Shown here piece by piece: positions 25,542 through 34,406 of a DNA stretch of 64,000 nucleotides. A program made the translations under genes and the position numbers. The stretch spans positions 103,055-167,054 of the forward strand of contig NZ_FLOC01000007.1 of NCBI RefSeq assembly GCF_900089755.1. Direction: 5' to 3'. A model generated the notes under the pieces. The model did not search any database, was not told the DNA's origin, and was given only the letters and a program-made list of their open reading frames with translations. Position 1 is the stretch's first letter. Every line of letters begins with the position of its first letter. This stretch comes from Marinomonas aquimarina. GTDB lineage: Bacteria > Pseudomonadota > Gammaproteobacteria > Pseudomonadales > Marinomonadaceae.

Positions 25542-26681
25542 ATGGCGCAGCCTCTGCATCAACAATATATGGCCCGCGCAGTGCAATTAGCACGTCAGGG
25601 TTTGTACAGCACGCATCCGAACCCTCGTGTGGGCTGTGTGATTGTCAAAGACGGTCAGATCATCGGCGAAGGCTTTCACAAAAAAGCCGGCGAAGGGCAT
25701 GCCGAAGTGCAAGCGCTGGCAAGCCTAACCACAGATGCCAAAGGCGCCACCGCTTATGTGACGCTGGAACCCTGCAGTCATCATGGTCGTACACCACCGT
25801 GTGCGGAAGCACTGGTCAAAGCGGGTGTCGCGACAGTTGTCTACGGTATGCAGGATCCCAACCCTCAAGTGGCGGGTAATGGTCTCAAAATACTTTCTGA
25901 TGCAGGCATTGATGTCATCGGACCGGTATTGGAAAACGAATGTCGTGCCCTTAATCCTGGCTTTATTAAGCGTATGGAAGAGGGCCTACCGTATGTGCGC
26001 GTAAAAATGGCCATGAGTGTCGACGGTCGCACAGCGATGGAGTCGGGTGAAAGCCAGTGGATCACAGGTCCTGCCGCGCGCCAAGATGTGCAACGTTTGC
26101 GTGCGCAGAGCTCGGCCATCGTCACGGGCATCGGCTCAGTGATCATGGATAATCCCAGCATGACGGTGCGCATCGACGAAAACGATCAGGAAGCGGACAC
26201 GAAAACGGTACGTCAGCCACTGCGCGTGATCTTAGATACCGCGCTATCGATTCCACCGGAAGCCAAGATTCTTTACCCAACGAATGAAGTGTTGGTGTTC
26301 TGTGACGAAGAAGAAATCGAGCCAGAGCATCTGCAAGCGCTAGAGAAGAAAAAAGTCGATGTACGCTTCCTGCCGCTTGCCGAAGATGGCCGTTTGGATC
26401 TGGTGGAAGCCATGGGGCAACTGGCAGACGATGGCATCAATGAAGTCTTGGTGGAAACCGGTGCCGTATTGGCAGGAGCCTTCCTAGACGCCGGCCTAGT
26501 GGATGAGTTGGTGATTTATATGGCACCTAAGCTGCTAGGTTCTGAAGCACGTCCACTGCTTAGCCTGCCACTTCAGAACATGTCTGATGCGCTTGAGCTA
26601 AACTTGTTGGATATGGCGAAAGTGGGCAACGACATTAAGTTGGTGTACCAGCCGCTGTACCGTGAGGACGAAGACGAATAA
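25542..26681 (+). CDS. ribD: Bifunctional riboflavin deaminase/reductase RibD
   Basis: 379 residues. The N-terminal deaminase has zinc motifs HAEVQAL and PCSHHGRTPPCAEALVKAGV. The C-terminal domain reduces the ribose side chain with NADPH (VKMAMSVDGRTAMESGESQWITG). Together they turn the pyrimidine product of GTP cyclohydrolase II into the precursor used by RibH. AGGAG lies six bases before the ATG, inside nrdR. Its last base is shared with the ribE start (TAATG). Confidence 0.96.
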   Translation: MAQPLHQQYMARAVQLARQGLYSTHPNPRVGCVIVKDGQIIGEGFHKKAGEGHAEVQALASLTTDAKGATAYVTLEPCSHHGRTPPCAEALVKAGVATVVYGMQDPNPQVAGNGLKILSDAGIDVIGPVLENECRALNPGFIKRMEEGLPYVRVKMAMSVDGRTAMESGESQWITGPAARQDVQRLRAQSSAIVTGIGSVIMDNPSMTVRIDENDQEADTKTVRQPLRVILDTALSIPPEAKILYPTNEVLVFCDEEEIEPEHLQALEKKKVDVRFLPLAEDGRLDLVEAMGQLADDGINEVLVETGAVLAGAFLDAGLVDELVIYMAPKLLGSEARPLLSLPLQNMSDALELNLLDMAKVGNDIKLVYQPLYREDEDE

Positions 26682-27349
26682 TGTTTACAGGCATCATCGA
26701 AGGCTTTGGCCGCGTGGCGCAATTACAGCGCAAAGGCGGTGATCTGACATTAAAGATTCACGCACAAACATTGGATATGTCCGATGTGAAACTGGGCGAC
26801 AGTATCGCTACCAATGGCGTGTGTCTGACGGTAACGCGTTTAGAAGGCAGCAGCTACTGGGCCGATGTGTCGGCGGAAACCTTAGCCCACACCACACTGG
26901 GCCAATGGCAGGTGGGTCAAACCGTGAACCTTGAAAAAGCCCTGCAGCCGATTTCGCGCCTAGGTGGCCACCTTGTCAGTGGTCATGTGGATGCAATTGG
27001 GGAAATCAGTGCAATTTGGCCGGATGCACGCAGTATCCGCTACCGTGTCAAAGTAATGCCTGAGCTAATGCGTTATATTGCCCTGAAAGGCTCCATTTGT
27101 GTCGATGGCATTAGTTTAACCGTGACGGGGCTCGACGCGGATGAGTTTGAGCTTAGCATAGTGCCGCATACTGCCGATGAAACCATTATGTCGGGTTATA
27201 ACGTAGGCACTAAAGTAAACGTAGAAGTGGATCAGATCGCGCGTTACTTAGAGCGTTTGATTGCTCCGCAAACGGCCCCTACGCCAAGTAAAGAGTCGAC
27301 ATTAAGCGCCGCATTTTTGGCTGAACATGGATTTATGGGGCGTCGTTAA
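26681..27349 (+). CDS. ribE: Riboflavin synthase, alpha subunit
   Basis: 222 residues in two lumazine-binding repeats. The N-terminal MFTGIIEGFGRV and the internal LGGHLVSGHVDAIGEI and KGSICVDGISLTVTGLD are signature blocks. It dismutates two molecules of 6,7-dimethyl-8-ribityllumazine to riboflavin. Translationally coupled to ribD. Confidence 0.96.
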   Translation: MFTGIIEGFGRVAQLQRKGGDLTLKIHAQTLDMSDVKLGDSIATNGVCLTVTRLEGSSYWADVSAETLAHTTLGQWQVGQTVNLEKALQPISRLGGHLVSGHVDAIGEISAIWPDARSIRYRVKVMPELMRYIALKGSICVDGISLTVTGLDADEFELSIVPHTADETIMSGYNVGTKVNVEVDQIARYLERLIAPQTAPTPSKESTLSAAFLAEHGFMGRR

Positions 27350-27381
27350 CGTCCGTAATCGAATAAAAAAGGTGAAGTAGC

Positions 27382-28521
27382 ATGGCAATCAATACCATTG
27401 AAGAAATCTTGGCGGATATGCGTCAAGGCAAAATGGTCATTCTGATGGACGATGAAGATCGTGAAAACGAAGGTGACCTGATTGTACCGGCGGAATGCAT
27501 CACGCCGGAAATCATTAATTTCATGGCGGTTCACGCCCGTGGCTTGATTTGTCTTACCTTGATGCCAGAGCGCTGTGAACAACTGAATCTGCCATTGATG
27601 GTGACGCAAAACGGTGCTCAGTTTAGTACCAACTTCACCTTGTCGATCGAAGCCGCAGAAGGTGTCACCACAGGTATCTCGGCGGCCGATCGTGCGCTGA
27701 CGGTAAAACGTGCCGTGGCGGCGAATGCTCAACCGGCTGATATCGTTCAACCTGGGCACGTATTCCCATTGATGGCGCGCCCTGGTGGTGTGTTGTCCCG
27801 TGCTGGCCATACTGAAGCTGGCTGTGATTTGGCGCGCATGGCCGGTTATGAAGCGGCTTCTGTGATCGTCGAAATCATCAACGATGATGGCACCATGGCG
27901 CGACGTCCAGATTTGGAAAAGTTTGCCGAGAAACATGGCATAAAAATTGGTACAATCGCCGATCTGATTCATTACCGCACACTGAACGAGGCTACGGTAC
28001 AGCGTGAAGCTGAGCAAGTGGTACAAACCGAAGTGGGCGAATTTAATCTGATCACCTACCGTGACACGGTTCACGGCCTAAGCCATATGGCGTTTGTGAA
28101 GGGTGACATTTCTCCTGATACACCGACACTCGTTCGCGTTCACGTACGTGATCCAGCCCGTGATATTGCTGGCATCATCAGTGCTGATGGCGAGCAAAAA
28201 TGGTCGATGTCAGGAGCATTAGAATACATTGCCAAAGAAGGCGCCGGTGTAGTGGTGTTGGTGGATTCGTTAGATCGCCCAACCGATCTCGCTGAAAGCT
28301 TCGCGGCGACATTTAACCCGCCTGCGGGTAAGGGTTCGGACAAGAGCGGTTCAGGTACTTACTTGACCGTCGGCACGGGGTCTCAAATTCTTCGTGATCT
28401 TGGGGTTTGCAAAATGCGCCTACTAAGTTCACCAAGAAAATTCTCCGTCACAGGATTTGATTTAGAAGCCGTGGAATTCATTCCATACAAGGGCACTCCC
28501 GTTAGTGCCGATCAAGTTTAA
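27382..28521 (+). CDS. ribBA: DHBP synthase RibB fused to a GTP cyclohydrolase II-like domain lacking zinc cysteines
   Basis: 379 residues. The N-terminal domain (about 1-205) is 3,4-dihydroxy-2-butanone-4-phosphate synthase, with [11 protein letters not shown] near residue 20-30 and [14 protein letters not shown]. The C-terminal domain has the GTP cyclohydrolase II fold ([18 protein letters not shown]), but the three zinc-binding cysteines normally found in the C-x2-GD-x8-CxC region are absent; the matching segment has only [13 protein letters not shown]. The second activity is probably lost, so a separate ribA should exist elsewhere. SD-like AAGGTGAAG precedes the ATG. Confidence 0.9.
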   Translation: MAINTIEEILADMRQGKMVILMDDEDRENEGDLIVPAECITPEIINFMAVHARGLICLTLMPERCEQLNLPLMVTQNGAQFSTNFTLSIEAAEGVTTGISAADRALTVKRAVAANAQPADIVQPGHVFPLMARPGGVLSRAGHTEAGCDLARMAGYEAASVIVEIINDDGTMARRPDLEKFAEKHGIKIGTIADLIHYRTLNEATVQREAEQVVQTEVGEFNLITYRDTVHGLSHMAFVKGDISPDTPTLVRVHVRDPARDIAGIISADGEQKWSMSGALEYIAKEGAGVVVLVDSLDRPTDLAESFAATFNPPAGKGSDKSGSGTYLTVGTGSQILRDLGVCKMRLLSSPRKFSVTGFDLEAVEFIPYKGTPVSADQV

Positions 28522-28536
28522 AGTTTAGAGGCAGAT

Positions 28537-29016
28537 ATGAGCGATATTAAGACTTATGAAGGTCATTTCGCAGCACCAGGCGCCAAATTCGCGCTTGTCG
28601 TTGGCCGTTTTAACAGCTACATCGTTGAGAGCTTAAAAGAAGGTGCCATCGATACCCTAGTGCGCCACGGTATCAAAAAAGAAGACATCACTGTGATCTA
28701 CTCGCCAGGTGCGTTTGAGATCCCAGTGGTGGTTAAGAAGGTTGCTGAGCAAAACCAATACGATGCCATCGTTGCCCTAGGTGCGGTGATTCGTGGTGGT
28801 ACGCCACACTTTGAATACGTTGCCGGTGAATGTGTCAAAGGCCTAGGCCAACTAGCATTGCAATTTGGCATTCCTGTGTCTTTCGGTGTGCTGACGGTGG
28901 ATACCATCGAGCAAGCGATCGAACGTGCGGGTACCAAAGCAGGTAACAAGGGTGGCGAAGCGGCCCTATCTGCACTAGAAACTGTTGCTGTATTGCGTGA
29001 ATTGGAAGGCAAATAA
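28537..29016 (+). CDS. ribH: 6,7-dimethyl-8-ribityllumazine synthase
   Basis: 159 residues. It condenses the RibB and RibD products to lumazine, usually as a 60-mer or decamer shell. Typical blocks are [48 protein letters not shown] and [24 protein letters not shown]. The stop overlaps the nusB start by one base. Confidence 0.97.
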   Translation: MSDIKTYEGHFAAPGAKFALVVGRFNSYIVESLKEGAIDTLVRHGIKKEDITVIYSPGAFEIPVVVKKVAEQNQYDAIVALGAVIRGGTPHFEYVAGECVKGLGQLALQFGIPVSFGVLTVDTIEQAIERAGTKAGNKGGEAALSALETVAVLRELEGK

Positions 29017-29495
29017 TGAGTGATCAAGAACAGGCGAAAAAGCCAAAGAAACCTTCTCGTTCACAATTGCGTAGCGCATCGCGCTCGTTTGCTTTGCAAG
29101 CACTTTACCAGTGGCAAATGAACCACTCATCGGTAAACGAAATTGAAGCTCAGTTCGCGGTTGACCACGACATGAGTAGCTGCGACAAAACTTACTTCCG
29201 CGAATTGTTGTACGGAGTAGCGTCTAAGTCTAAAGCGTTGGATGAGCAGTTCGAAGTTTTCCTAGACCGTCCGTTATCGGAGCTGGATGCGATCGAATTA
29301 GCAACGCTGCGTATCGGTACGTTTGAATTGGTAGAGCGCCTAGATGTGCCTTACCGAGTGGCGATCAACGAAGCGGTTGAGCTAGCGAAGTCGTACGGTG
29401 CTAGCGAAAGTCACAAGTATGTGAACGGCATCTTAGATAAATTAGCCCAGCGTGCGCGCCGCGAAGAAATCGCCGCGCGTCGTAACGCGAAGTAA
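29016..29495 (+). CDS. nusB: Transcription antitermination factor NusB
   Basis: 159 residues, all-helical. It binds boxA RNA with NusE (S10) in rRNA antitermination. RSASRSFALQALYQWQMN and LDAIELATLRIGTFELVERLDVPYRVAINEAVELAKSYG are characteristic. The boxA of an rRNA leader is present at the end of this same window. Last gene of the nrdR-rib-nusB transcript, with a terminator following. Confidence 0.96.
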   Translation: MSDQEQAKKPKKPSRSQLRSASRSFALQALYQWQMNHSSVNEIEAQFAVDHDMSSCDKTYFRELLYGVASKSKALDEQFEVFLDRPLSELDAIELATLRIGTFELVERLDVPYRVAINEAVELAKSYGASESHKYVNGILDKLAQRARREEIAARRNAK

Positions 29496-29510
29496 TCCAG
29501 ACGCCGTGTT

Positions 29511-29541
29511 AGAAAAGCCATCCATTGATGGCTTTTCTTTT
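29511..29541 (+). terminator. Rho-independent terminator after nusB
   Basis: Twelve-base-pair stem AGAAAAGCCATC / GATGGCTTTTCT followed by TTTTA. It lies upstream of the thiL ATG, which argues against the earlier in-frame thiL start at 29525. Confidence 0.88.
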
Positions 29542-29560
29542 ATCTAGCTTAGGAAATGCG

Positions 29561-30511
29561 ATGCAAGAGTTTGAGTTAATTCGTTCCATCTTCCAATCCT
29601 CAATCATGGCCAAGACCGAAGGTCGTTCCGATATCCTATTAGGCATCGGCGATGACTGTGCACAGGTAATGGTGCCAGAGGGGCAGAGTCTGGTCTTCTC
29701 AATGGATACCTTAGTTGAGGGGCGACATTTCCCCTTTGATGCAGATCCAGTCGATATTGGCTACCGCGCCGTGGCGACCTGTGTCAGTGATCTAGCCGCC
29801 ATGGGCGCCAAGCCTGCATTTTTTACCTTAGGGTTGACCTTGCCACAATCCGACCCTCAGTGGCTGGCGGGATTTGCCGAGGGCATGGCGGAGTTAGCGG
29901 AGCCGATTGGCTTGTTATTAGTCGGCGGGGATACCACCAAGGGGCCGCTGACGATTACCTTGCAAGTGCATGGCTATGTGGAATCAGAATTGACGCCAAA
30001 GCGCAGCCAAGCTCAGGTGGGTGACGATGTGTATGTCACGGGGACATTGGGTGATGCCGCGGCGGCGGTACCGATTGTCACCGGTGAGCTGCATGTTACG
30101 GCGGAGCGATTTGACTATTTCTATGAGCAATATTGGCGACCCTCGCCACGTTTGATTGCGGGTATGGCATTGAAACGTGTGGTGCACAGCATGATGGACA
30201 TCTCCGACGGCATTGGTCAGGACTTACAGCATATTACTCGTGCTTCCGGTGTCGGCGCGCGTATCGAGTTTAATGCGTTGCCGATCTCTGAAATGTTGCG
30301 CAATTGGCAGCCGGAAAGCGCTGGTATTCTGGCTTTAACCGGTGGTGATGACTACGAGCTGTGTTTTACTGCACCGCACAGTGCGCGCGATGAAATACAG
30401 TTGATTCTGCAAACCTTGCATTTGCCTTGTACACGCATTGGTGAGATCACTGAGTCCGGTTTTGTGGTGGAAGGATACGACGGTGACACAGCAGGCTGGC
30501 AGCACTTTTAA
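29561..30511 (+). CDS. thiL: Thiamine-monophosphate kinase
   Basis: 316 residues. It phosphorylates thiamine monophosphate to the active cofactor. Motifs are EFELIRSIF, LLGIGDDCAQV, FSMDTLVEGRHFP, VVGDDVYVTGTLGDAA-type glycine loop and MMDISDGIGQDLQHI. The ATG at 29561 has AGGA eight bases upstream, whereas the frame from 29525 begins within the nusB terminator. Followed by pgpA, as in E. coli. Confidence 0.95.
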   Translation: MQEFELIRSIFQSSIMAKTEGRSDILLGIGDDCAQVMVPEGQSLVFSMDTLVEGRHFPFDADPVDIGYRAVATCVSDLAAMGAKPAFFTLGLTLPQSDPQWLAGFAEGMAELAEPIGLLLVGGDTTKGPLTITLQVHGYVESELTPKRSQAQVGDDVYVTGTLGDAAAAVPIVTGELHVTAERFDYFYEQYWRPSPRLIAGMALKRVVHSMMDISDGIGQDLQHITRASGVGARIEFNALPISEMLRNWQPESAGILALTGGDDYELCFTAPHSARDEIQLILQTLHLPCTRIGEITESGFVVEGYDGDTAGWQHF

Positions 30512-30528
30512 TGATTTAGAGAGAACTT

Positions 30529-31014
30529 ATGGCTGAAAAACACCCAGTGCCGGATTCAGTATGGCGCAACCCTATCCATTTTCTTGCCTTTGGTTGTGGT
30601 TCTGGCACCGTCGATAAAGCGCCGGGTACCTTTGGTACACTGGCAGCGATTCCACTGTACCTGTTGATTCAAGACTTATCAGTAAGCAACTACTTTTTAT
30701 TGCTGATTGTAACGGCGCTGGTGGGGATTTTGATCTGTGGTAAGACGTCCCATGATTTAGGTGTGCATGACCATTCAGGCATTGTTTGGGATGAGTTTGT
30801 TGGTTACTGGATTACCATGTGGATGGCCCCTGAGGGGTGGACCTACATTATCTTAGGTTTCATTCTGTTCCGCTTCTTTGATATTTGGAAACCTTGGCCG
30901 ATCTCGCTAGCGGACAAGCATGTCCACGGTGGCTTCGGTATTATGTTTGATGACATCTTAGCCGGTATTTTTGCCTTCTTTGCTCTGCAAGGTCTTGTGC
31001 AACTGATTGGCTAA
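30529..31014 (+). CDS. pgpA: Phosphatidylglycerophosphatase A
   Basis: 161-residue inner-membrane enzyme removing the terminal phosphate of phosphatidylglycerophosphate. GCGSGTVDKAPGTFGTLAAIPLYLL and DHSGIVWDEFVGYWITMWMAP contain the acidic and lysine residues typical of the family, with FRFFDIWKPWPI near the end. About three to four membrane spans. A TGAGCATG/CATGCTCA stem follows at 31020-31049 without a T run. Confidence 0.95.
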   Translation: MAEKHPVPDSVWRNPIHFLAFGCGSGTVDKAPGTFGTLAAIPLYLLIQDLSVSNYFLLLIVTALVGILICGKTSHDLGVHDHSGIVWDEFVGYWITMWMAPEGWTYIILGFILFRFFDIWKPWPISLADKHVHGGFGIMFDDILAGIFAFFALQGLVQLIG

Positions 31015-31112
31015 GGTCGTGAGCATGGGGGACTTGGCCGACATGCTCATCGCCTCTTTATATGAACCTTCTGCAGGGTCGACAGAAGCGCTCAATCTTC
31101 TTATTTGAGTGT

Positions 31113-31141
31113 TTGGCGCGGCCTACTCCTGTGCGTATAAT
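31113..31141 (+). promoter_or_regulatory. Sigma70 promoter for the holD-like/rimI/yajL genes
   Basis: TTGGCG (31113-31118), a 17-base spacer and a consensus -10 TATAAT (31136-31141). It lies 32 bases before the GTG at 31174. Confidence 0.75.
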
Positions 31142-31173
31142 CTTGAGCATTATTTCGTTACTAGGATGTGCCT

Positions 31174-31980
31174 GTGTCGCGCGAACTTACCCATCAGCAA
31201 GCCTTTCAAACACAATGCCTAAAAGAATTGGGTGTCGTGACTTGGCTGCAAGGGCAGCAGCCTGTGCAGGGCGAGGTGTTTCGTGCACCACAACCATGGG
31301 CGCGCGCCGATGGGGTGGCCCCTGTAACGCCTGCACCTCAGCAACCCCAACCAGAATCCACCTTTAAACCTCCGGTGCCACCCGCACCCGTGGTCGACGA
31401 AAGGCAGAAAGATGCTTCGGTGGCCGATTTGCGTCGTCAATTGGGAGCGGCGCCAGAAGTGATCGTTGAAGATCTTCAGCCAATTGAAGAAACCTTAGCG
31501 CCGGTTGACAGCGTGATGTCGGAAAAAGTGATTGGCTTGCCGATCCCGACGCAAATGTGTGCTTATCTGTTGGCTGGGCAATTGCTACTGATCACGGATC
31601 TGCCGCGCTCTTTCCAAGAGCAAGAGGCACTGGATAAGCTGGCCTTGAGCCTTGCCAAAGCGCTCTTAAAACAGGATGTTGGTGAATGGAATGTGGGGCT
31701 ATTCCAATGGCCTGGTAAGCTGAAAAACCATCATCTGGTGCAGCGTCAAGATTGGGCGTTAGGGGGCTTCGAACAGTTTTTAGCAAATCAGATCGCTGGC
31801 CATCAGCCTCAGCGAGTGATTCTTGCTGGTGAACACTGTGCGCAGTTTTTCGATGGCTTAAGTGAACAGCATGTCCTAAAACCACTACCGTTGGCCAAAG
31901 TGCACGCGTTGCCACAGATGCTGCGCATCCCTGAATTACGTAAAGAGGCTTGGAAAGTGATGCAAGCCAGCTTTAACTGA
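31174..31980 (+). CDS. HolD-like protein (DNA polymerase III psi subunit), with Pro-rich linker
   Basis: 268 residues from GTG 31174 (AGGA seven bases upstream). The N-terminus QCLKELGVVTWLQGQQPVQGEV parallels E. coli HolD LQQLGITQWSLRRPGALQGE, including the tryptophan (Trp24 here) that docks into the clamp-loader collar. A proline/alanine/glutamine-rich linker follows (about residues 30-100). The C-terminal part (PTQMCAYLLAGQLLLITDLPRSF onward) may be a chi-binding domain but is much longer than the 137-residue E. coli psi. It sits directly before rimI, as holD does in E. coli. Synteny plus the N-terminal motif support the call; the rest is inference. Confidence 0.6.
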   Translation: MSRELTHQQAFQTQCLKELGVVTWLQGQQPVQGEVFRAPQPWARADGVAPVTPAPQQPQPESTFKPPVPPAPVVDERQKDASVADLRRQLGAAPEVIVEDLQPIEETLAPVDSVMSEKVIGLPIPTQMCAYLLAGQLLLITDLPRSFQEQEALDKLALSLAKALLKQDVGEWNVGLFQWPGKLKNHHLVQRQDWALGGFEQFLANQIAGHQPQRVILAGEHCAQFFDGLSEQHVLKPLPLAKVHALPQMLRIPELRKEAWKVMQASFN

Positions 31981-31987
31981 GGTCGTT

Positions 31988-32446
31988 ATGACACCATCCT
32001 ATGTACTGCGCGAAGCGCAGGCGGCTGATATTTCGGCCATTCAGGCATTTGAGCAGCAATCCAATCCCCACCCATGGAGCCTTAAGCTGATTGAAGAGGC
32101 GCTACACAGTCGCCAGACTTGGTTGTTACAGTGCTCGGAATCGGGGCAGCTGGTAGGCTGGTTAACCGCCTCATTGCTGTTTGACCAATCTGAGCTAGAG
32201 TTAGTCGTCACAGACGTGCAGCGGCGACGCCAAGGGTTGGGGAGACGACTGCTAAAGCATTGGTTGCAGTGGGCGACAGAACAAGGCTGTATCGAAGGCT
32301 TGTTGGAAGTGCGTCAATCCAATCAGGCGGCAATCACGCTGTATCAGCAGCTTGGCTTTGAGCAAGTTGGCTTGCGTAAAAATTATTACCCATTAGCAGA
32401 GGGCGGCTCTGAACATGCCGTGCTCATGACCTGCAAATTGAAATAA
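31988..32446 (+). CDS. rimI: Ribosomal protein S18-alanine N-acetyltransferase
   Basis: 152-residue GNAT enzyme acetylating the N-terminal alanine of S18. The acetyl-CoA loop is in RRRQGLGRRLLKHWLQWA; LEVRQSNQAAITLYQQLGFEQVGLRKNYYP is the typical RimI C-terminal block. NPHPWSLKLIEEAL near the N-terminus is also family-specific. Confidence 0.93.
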   Translation: MTPSYVLREAQAADISAIQAFEQQSNPHPWSLKLIEEALHSRQTWLLQCSESGQLVGWLTASLLFDQSELELVVTDVQRRRQGLGRRLLKHWLQWATEQGCIEGLLEVRQSNQAAITLYQQLGFEQVGLRKNYYPLAEGGSEHAVLMTCKLK

Positions 32447-32458
32447 GTGAGAGAAACC

Positions 32459-33010
32459 ATGACCACAGTACTGGTACCGATTGCCAACGGCAGTGAAGAC
32501 ATTGAAGCGATCACCATCATTGATGTGCTCCGTCGTGGCGGTGCAGAAGTGACCGTAGCCAGTGTGCATGACGATAAGCAAGTCCAAGCGGCGAATGGCA
32601 CTAACATCGTCGCTGATGTATTGATCACAGAGGTTGCAGAGCAAATGTACGATGCCATTGTGCTGCCAGGTGGTATGCCTGGGGCGGAGCACCTGCGTGA
32701 TTGCAAGCTATTGGTCGATATGTTGGAAAAGCATGATATCCAAGATGCTTTGCTGGCGGCGATTTGTGCTTCGCCAGCAGTGGTGTTTGGTACCCACGGT
32801 TTTGTAGTGGACAAGCAAGCGACCTGTTACCCAGGTTTTGAAGCCGGTTTGACGGGCGCAGAATACATCGCTGATCAGCCTGTGGTGATGGACGATAACA
32901 TCATTACTGGCCAAGGCCCAGCGATGGCAATGGCCTTCTCTTTGGCGGTTCTGGCGAACCTTGAGGGCATTGAAAAGACCCAAGAAGTGGCACAAGGTCT
33001 GCTTTGCTAA
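32459..33010 (+). CDS. yajL: DJ-1/PfpI family protein YajL
   Basis: 183 residues. It has a DJ-1 fold with the nucleophile cysteine in AAICASPAVVFG and the preceding glutamate in APIANGSEDIEAITIIDVLRRGG-like context (here VLVPIANGSEDIEAITIID). YajL-type proteins protect against dicarbonyl and oxidative damage; the exact activity is debated. The ATG at 32459 is chosen over 32447 for its match to the family N-terminus. Confidence 0.88.
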   Translation: MTTVLVPIANGSEDIEAITIIDVLRRGGAEVTVASVHDDKQVQAANGTNIVADVLITEVAEQMYDAIVLPGGMPGAEHLRDCKLLVDMLEKHDIQDALLAAICASPAVVFGTHGFVVDKQATCYPGFEAGLTGAEYIADQPVVMDDNIITGQGPAMAMAFSLAVLANLEGIEKTQEVAQGLLC

Positions 33011-33190
33011 TATTTTAACTTGTCTTTTTGGTCAAGTAAAAATGCGCAAAAACCACTGAAGTTGGTGGTTTGTGACGTTCTTTTGTATGGACGCTATCAC
33101 CATATAAGAGTAAAATTGGCCGGATTTATTTAGTCGTAGCGGCTCATCACACAGCAGTAGTTTTGTTACGACATCAGCATGATTTTAAGA

Positions 33191-33225
33191 AAGCGAGGTG
33201 GGCCACGAGTTTACCTCGCTTTTTT
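33191..33225 (+). terminator. Terminator in the carA leader (possible attenuator)
   Basis: Nine-base-pair stem AAGCGAGGT / ACCTCGCTT with a 13-base loop and six T, ending 33 bases before the carA start and 180 bases after yajL. It may simply end yajL transcription. However, if carAB starts upstream (AT-rich sequence with TATAAG at 33103), it would act as an attenuator. No alternative pairing was identified. Confidence 0.75.
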
Positions 33226-33258
33226 GCAACCTAAAATAGGCTCTAACGGGAGGTTCCT

Positions 33259-34389
33259 TTGGCAACATCAGCGATTCTTGCTCTGGAAGACGGCACTATA
33301 TTCAGAGGAGTGTCGATCGGGGCAGATGGCTCCTCAACCGCAGAGGTTGTATTTAACACCTCTATGACCGGTTATCAAGAAATTCTTACCGACCCTTCCT
33401 ATGCTCGACAAATGGTCACGTTGACCTACCCACACATTGGTAACACTGGCGTTAACGCCGAAGACGAAGAGTCTGGCCAAGTATGGTGTTCGGGCTTGAT
33501 CATCCGCGACCTACCTATGCTAGCAAGCAGCTGGCGTAAACAAGAATCACTGGACGCGTACCTAACGCGCAAAGGTGTAGTAGGCATCGCAGATATTGAT
33601 ACGCGTAAACTGACTCGTATCTTGCGTGAGAAAGGTGCACAGGCTGGCTGTATTATGGCTGGCGACAACATCAACGAAGAGGAAGCGGTAGCACAAGCGA
33701 AAGCTTTCCCTGGTTTGAAAGGCATGGATCTAGCCAAAGAAGTAACAACGGACAAATCTTACGAGTGGACTGAGTCAACTTGGGATTTGGTAGACGGCCA
33801 CACTACTCCAACGGAATTCCCATTCCACGTTGTAGCGTACGACTACGGTGTAAAAACTAACATTTTGCGTATGCTTGTTGAGCGTGGTTGCCGCTTGACA
33901 GTAGTACCAGCGAAAACACCAGCAAGTGACGTACTTGCACTGAATCCAGACGGTGTTTTCCTATCAAATGGCCCTGGTGACCCAGAACCATGTGATTACG
34001 CGATCAATGCGATCAAAGAAATCCTAGAAACTGAAATCCCCGTTTTCGGTATCTGTCTAGGACACCAATTGCTTGCACTAGCAAGCGGTGCGCAAACAGT
34101 GAAAATGAAGTTTGGTCACCACGGTGCCAACCACCCGGTACAAGACATCCAGTCTGGCCGAGTGATGATTACCAGCCAGAACCACGGTTTCGCCGTAGAT
34201 GAAGCAACGTTGCCTGCGAATCTTGAAGCGACACACAAATCGTTGTTTGACGGTTCTCTACAAGGTATTGCGCGTACTGATAAGAAAGCGTTCAGCTTCC
34301 AGGGTCACCCTGAAGCTAGCCCAGGTCCACACGACGTGGCGCCGCTGTTTGATCAGTTCATTGAAAATATCAAAGCAACGAAAGCCTAA
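33259..34389 (+). CDS. carA: Carbamoyl-phosphate synthase small (glutaminase) subunit
   Basis: 376 residues. It hydrolyses glutamine and passes ammonia to CarB for arginine and pyrimidine synthesis. The class I amidotransferase nucleophile is in [10 protein letters not shown] and the catalytic histidine is in GHPEASPGP. The start is TTG at 33259-33261 with GGGAGG six bases upstream; no ATG fits the family N-terminus ([15 protein letters not shown]). Confidence 0.95.
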   Translation: MATSAILALEDGTIFRGVSIGADGSSTAEVVFNTSMTGYQEILTDPSYARQMVTLTYPHIGNTGVNAEDEESGQVWCSGLIIRDLPMLASSWRKQESLDAYLTRKGVVGIADIDTRKLTRILREKGAQAGCIMAGDNINEEEAVAQAKAFPGLKGMDLAKEVTTDKSYEWTESTWDLVDGHTTPTEFPFHVVAYDYGVKTNILRMLVERGCRLTVVPAKTPASDVLALNPDGVFLSNGPGDPEPCDYAINAIKEILETEIPVFGICLGHQLLALASGAQTVKMKFGHHGANHPVQDIQSGRVMITSQNHGFAVDEATLPANLEATHKSLFDGSLQGIARTDKKAFSFQGHPEASPGPHDVAPLFDQFIENIKATKA

Positions 34390-34406
34390 GCGAGAACGAG
34401 AAGACT

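Noticed and set aside
27346..28074. 242-codon minus-strand frame
   Set aside because: Lies entirely over ribBA and its upstream gap; the translation shows no domain and the sense gene is certain.
33179..33367. Arg-containing short frame in the carA leader as a classical leader peptide
   Set aside because: No ribosome site, and it runs more than 100 bases into carA out of frame; noted only as a weak possibility in the findings.
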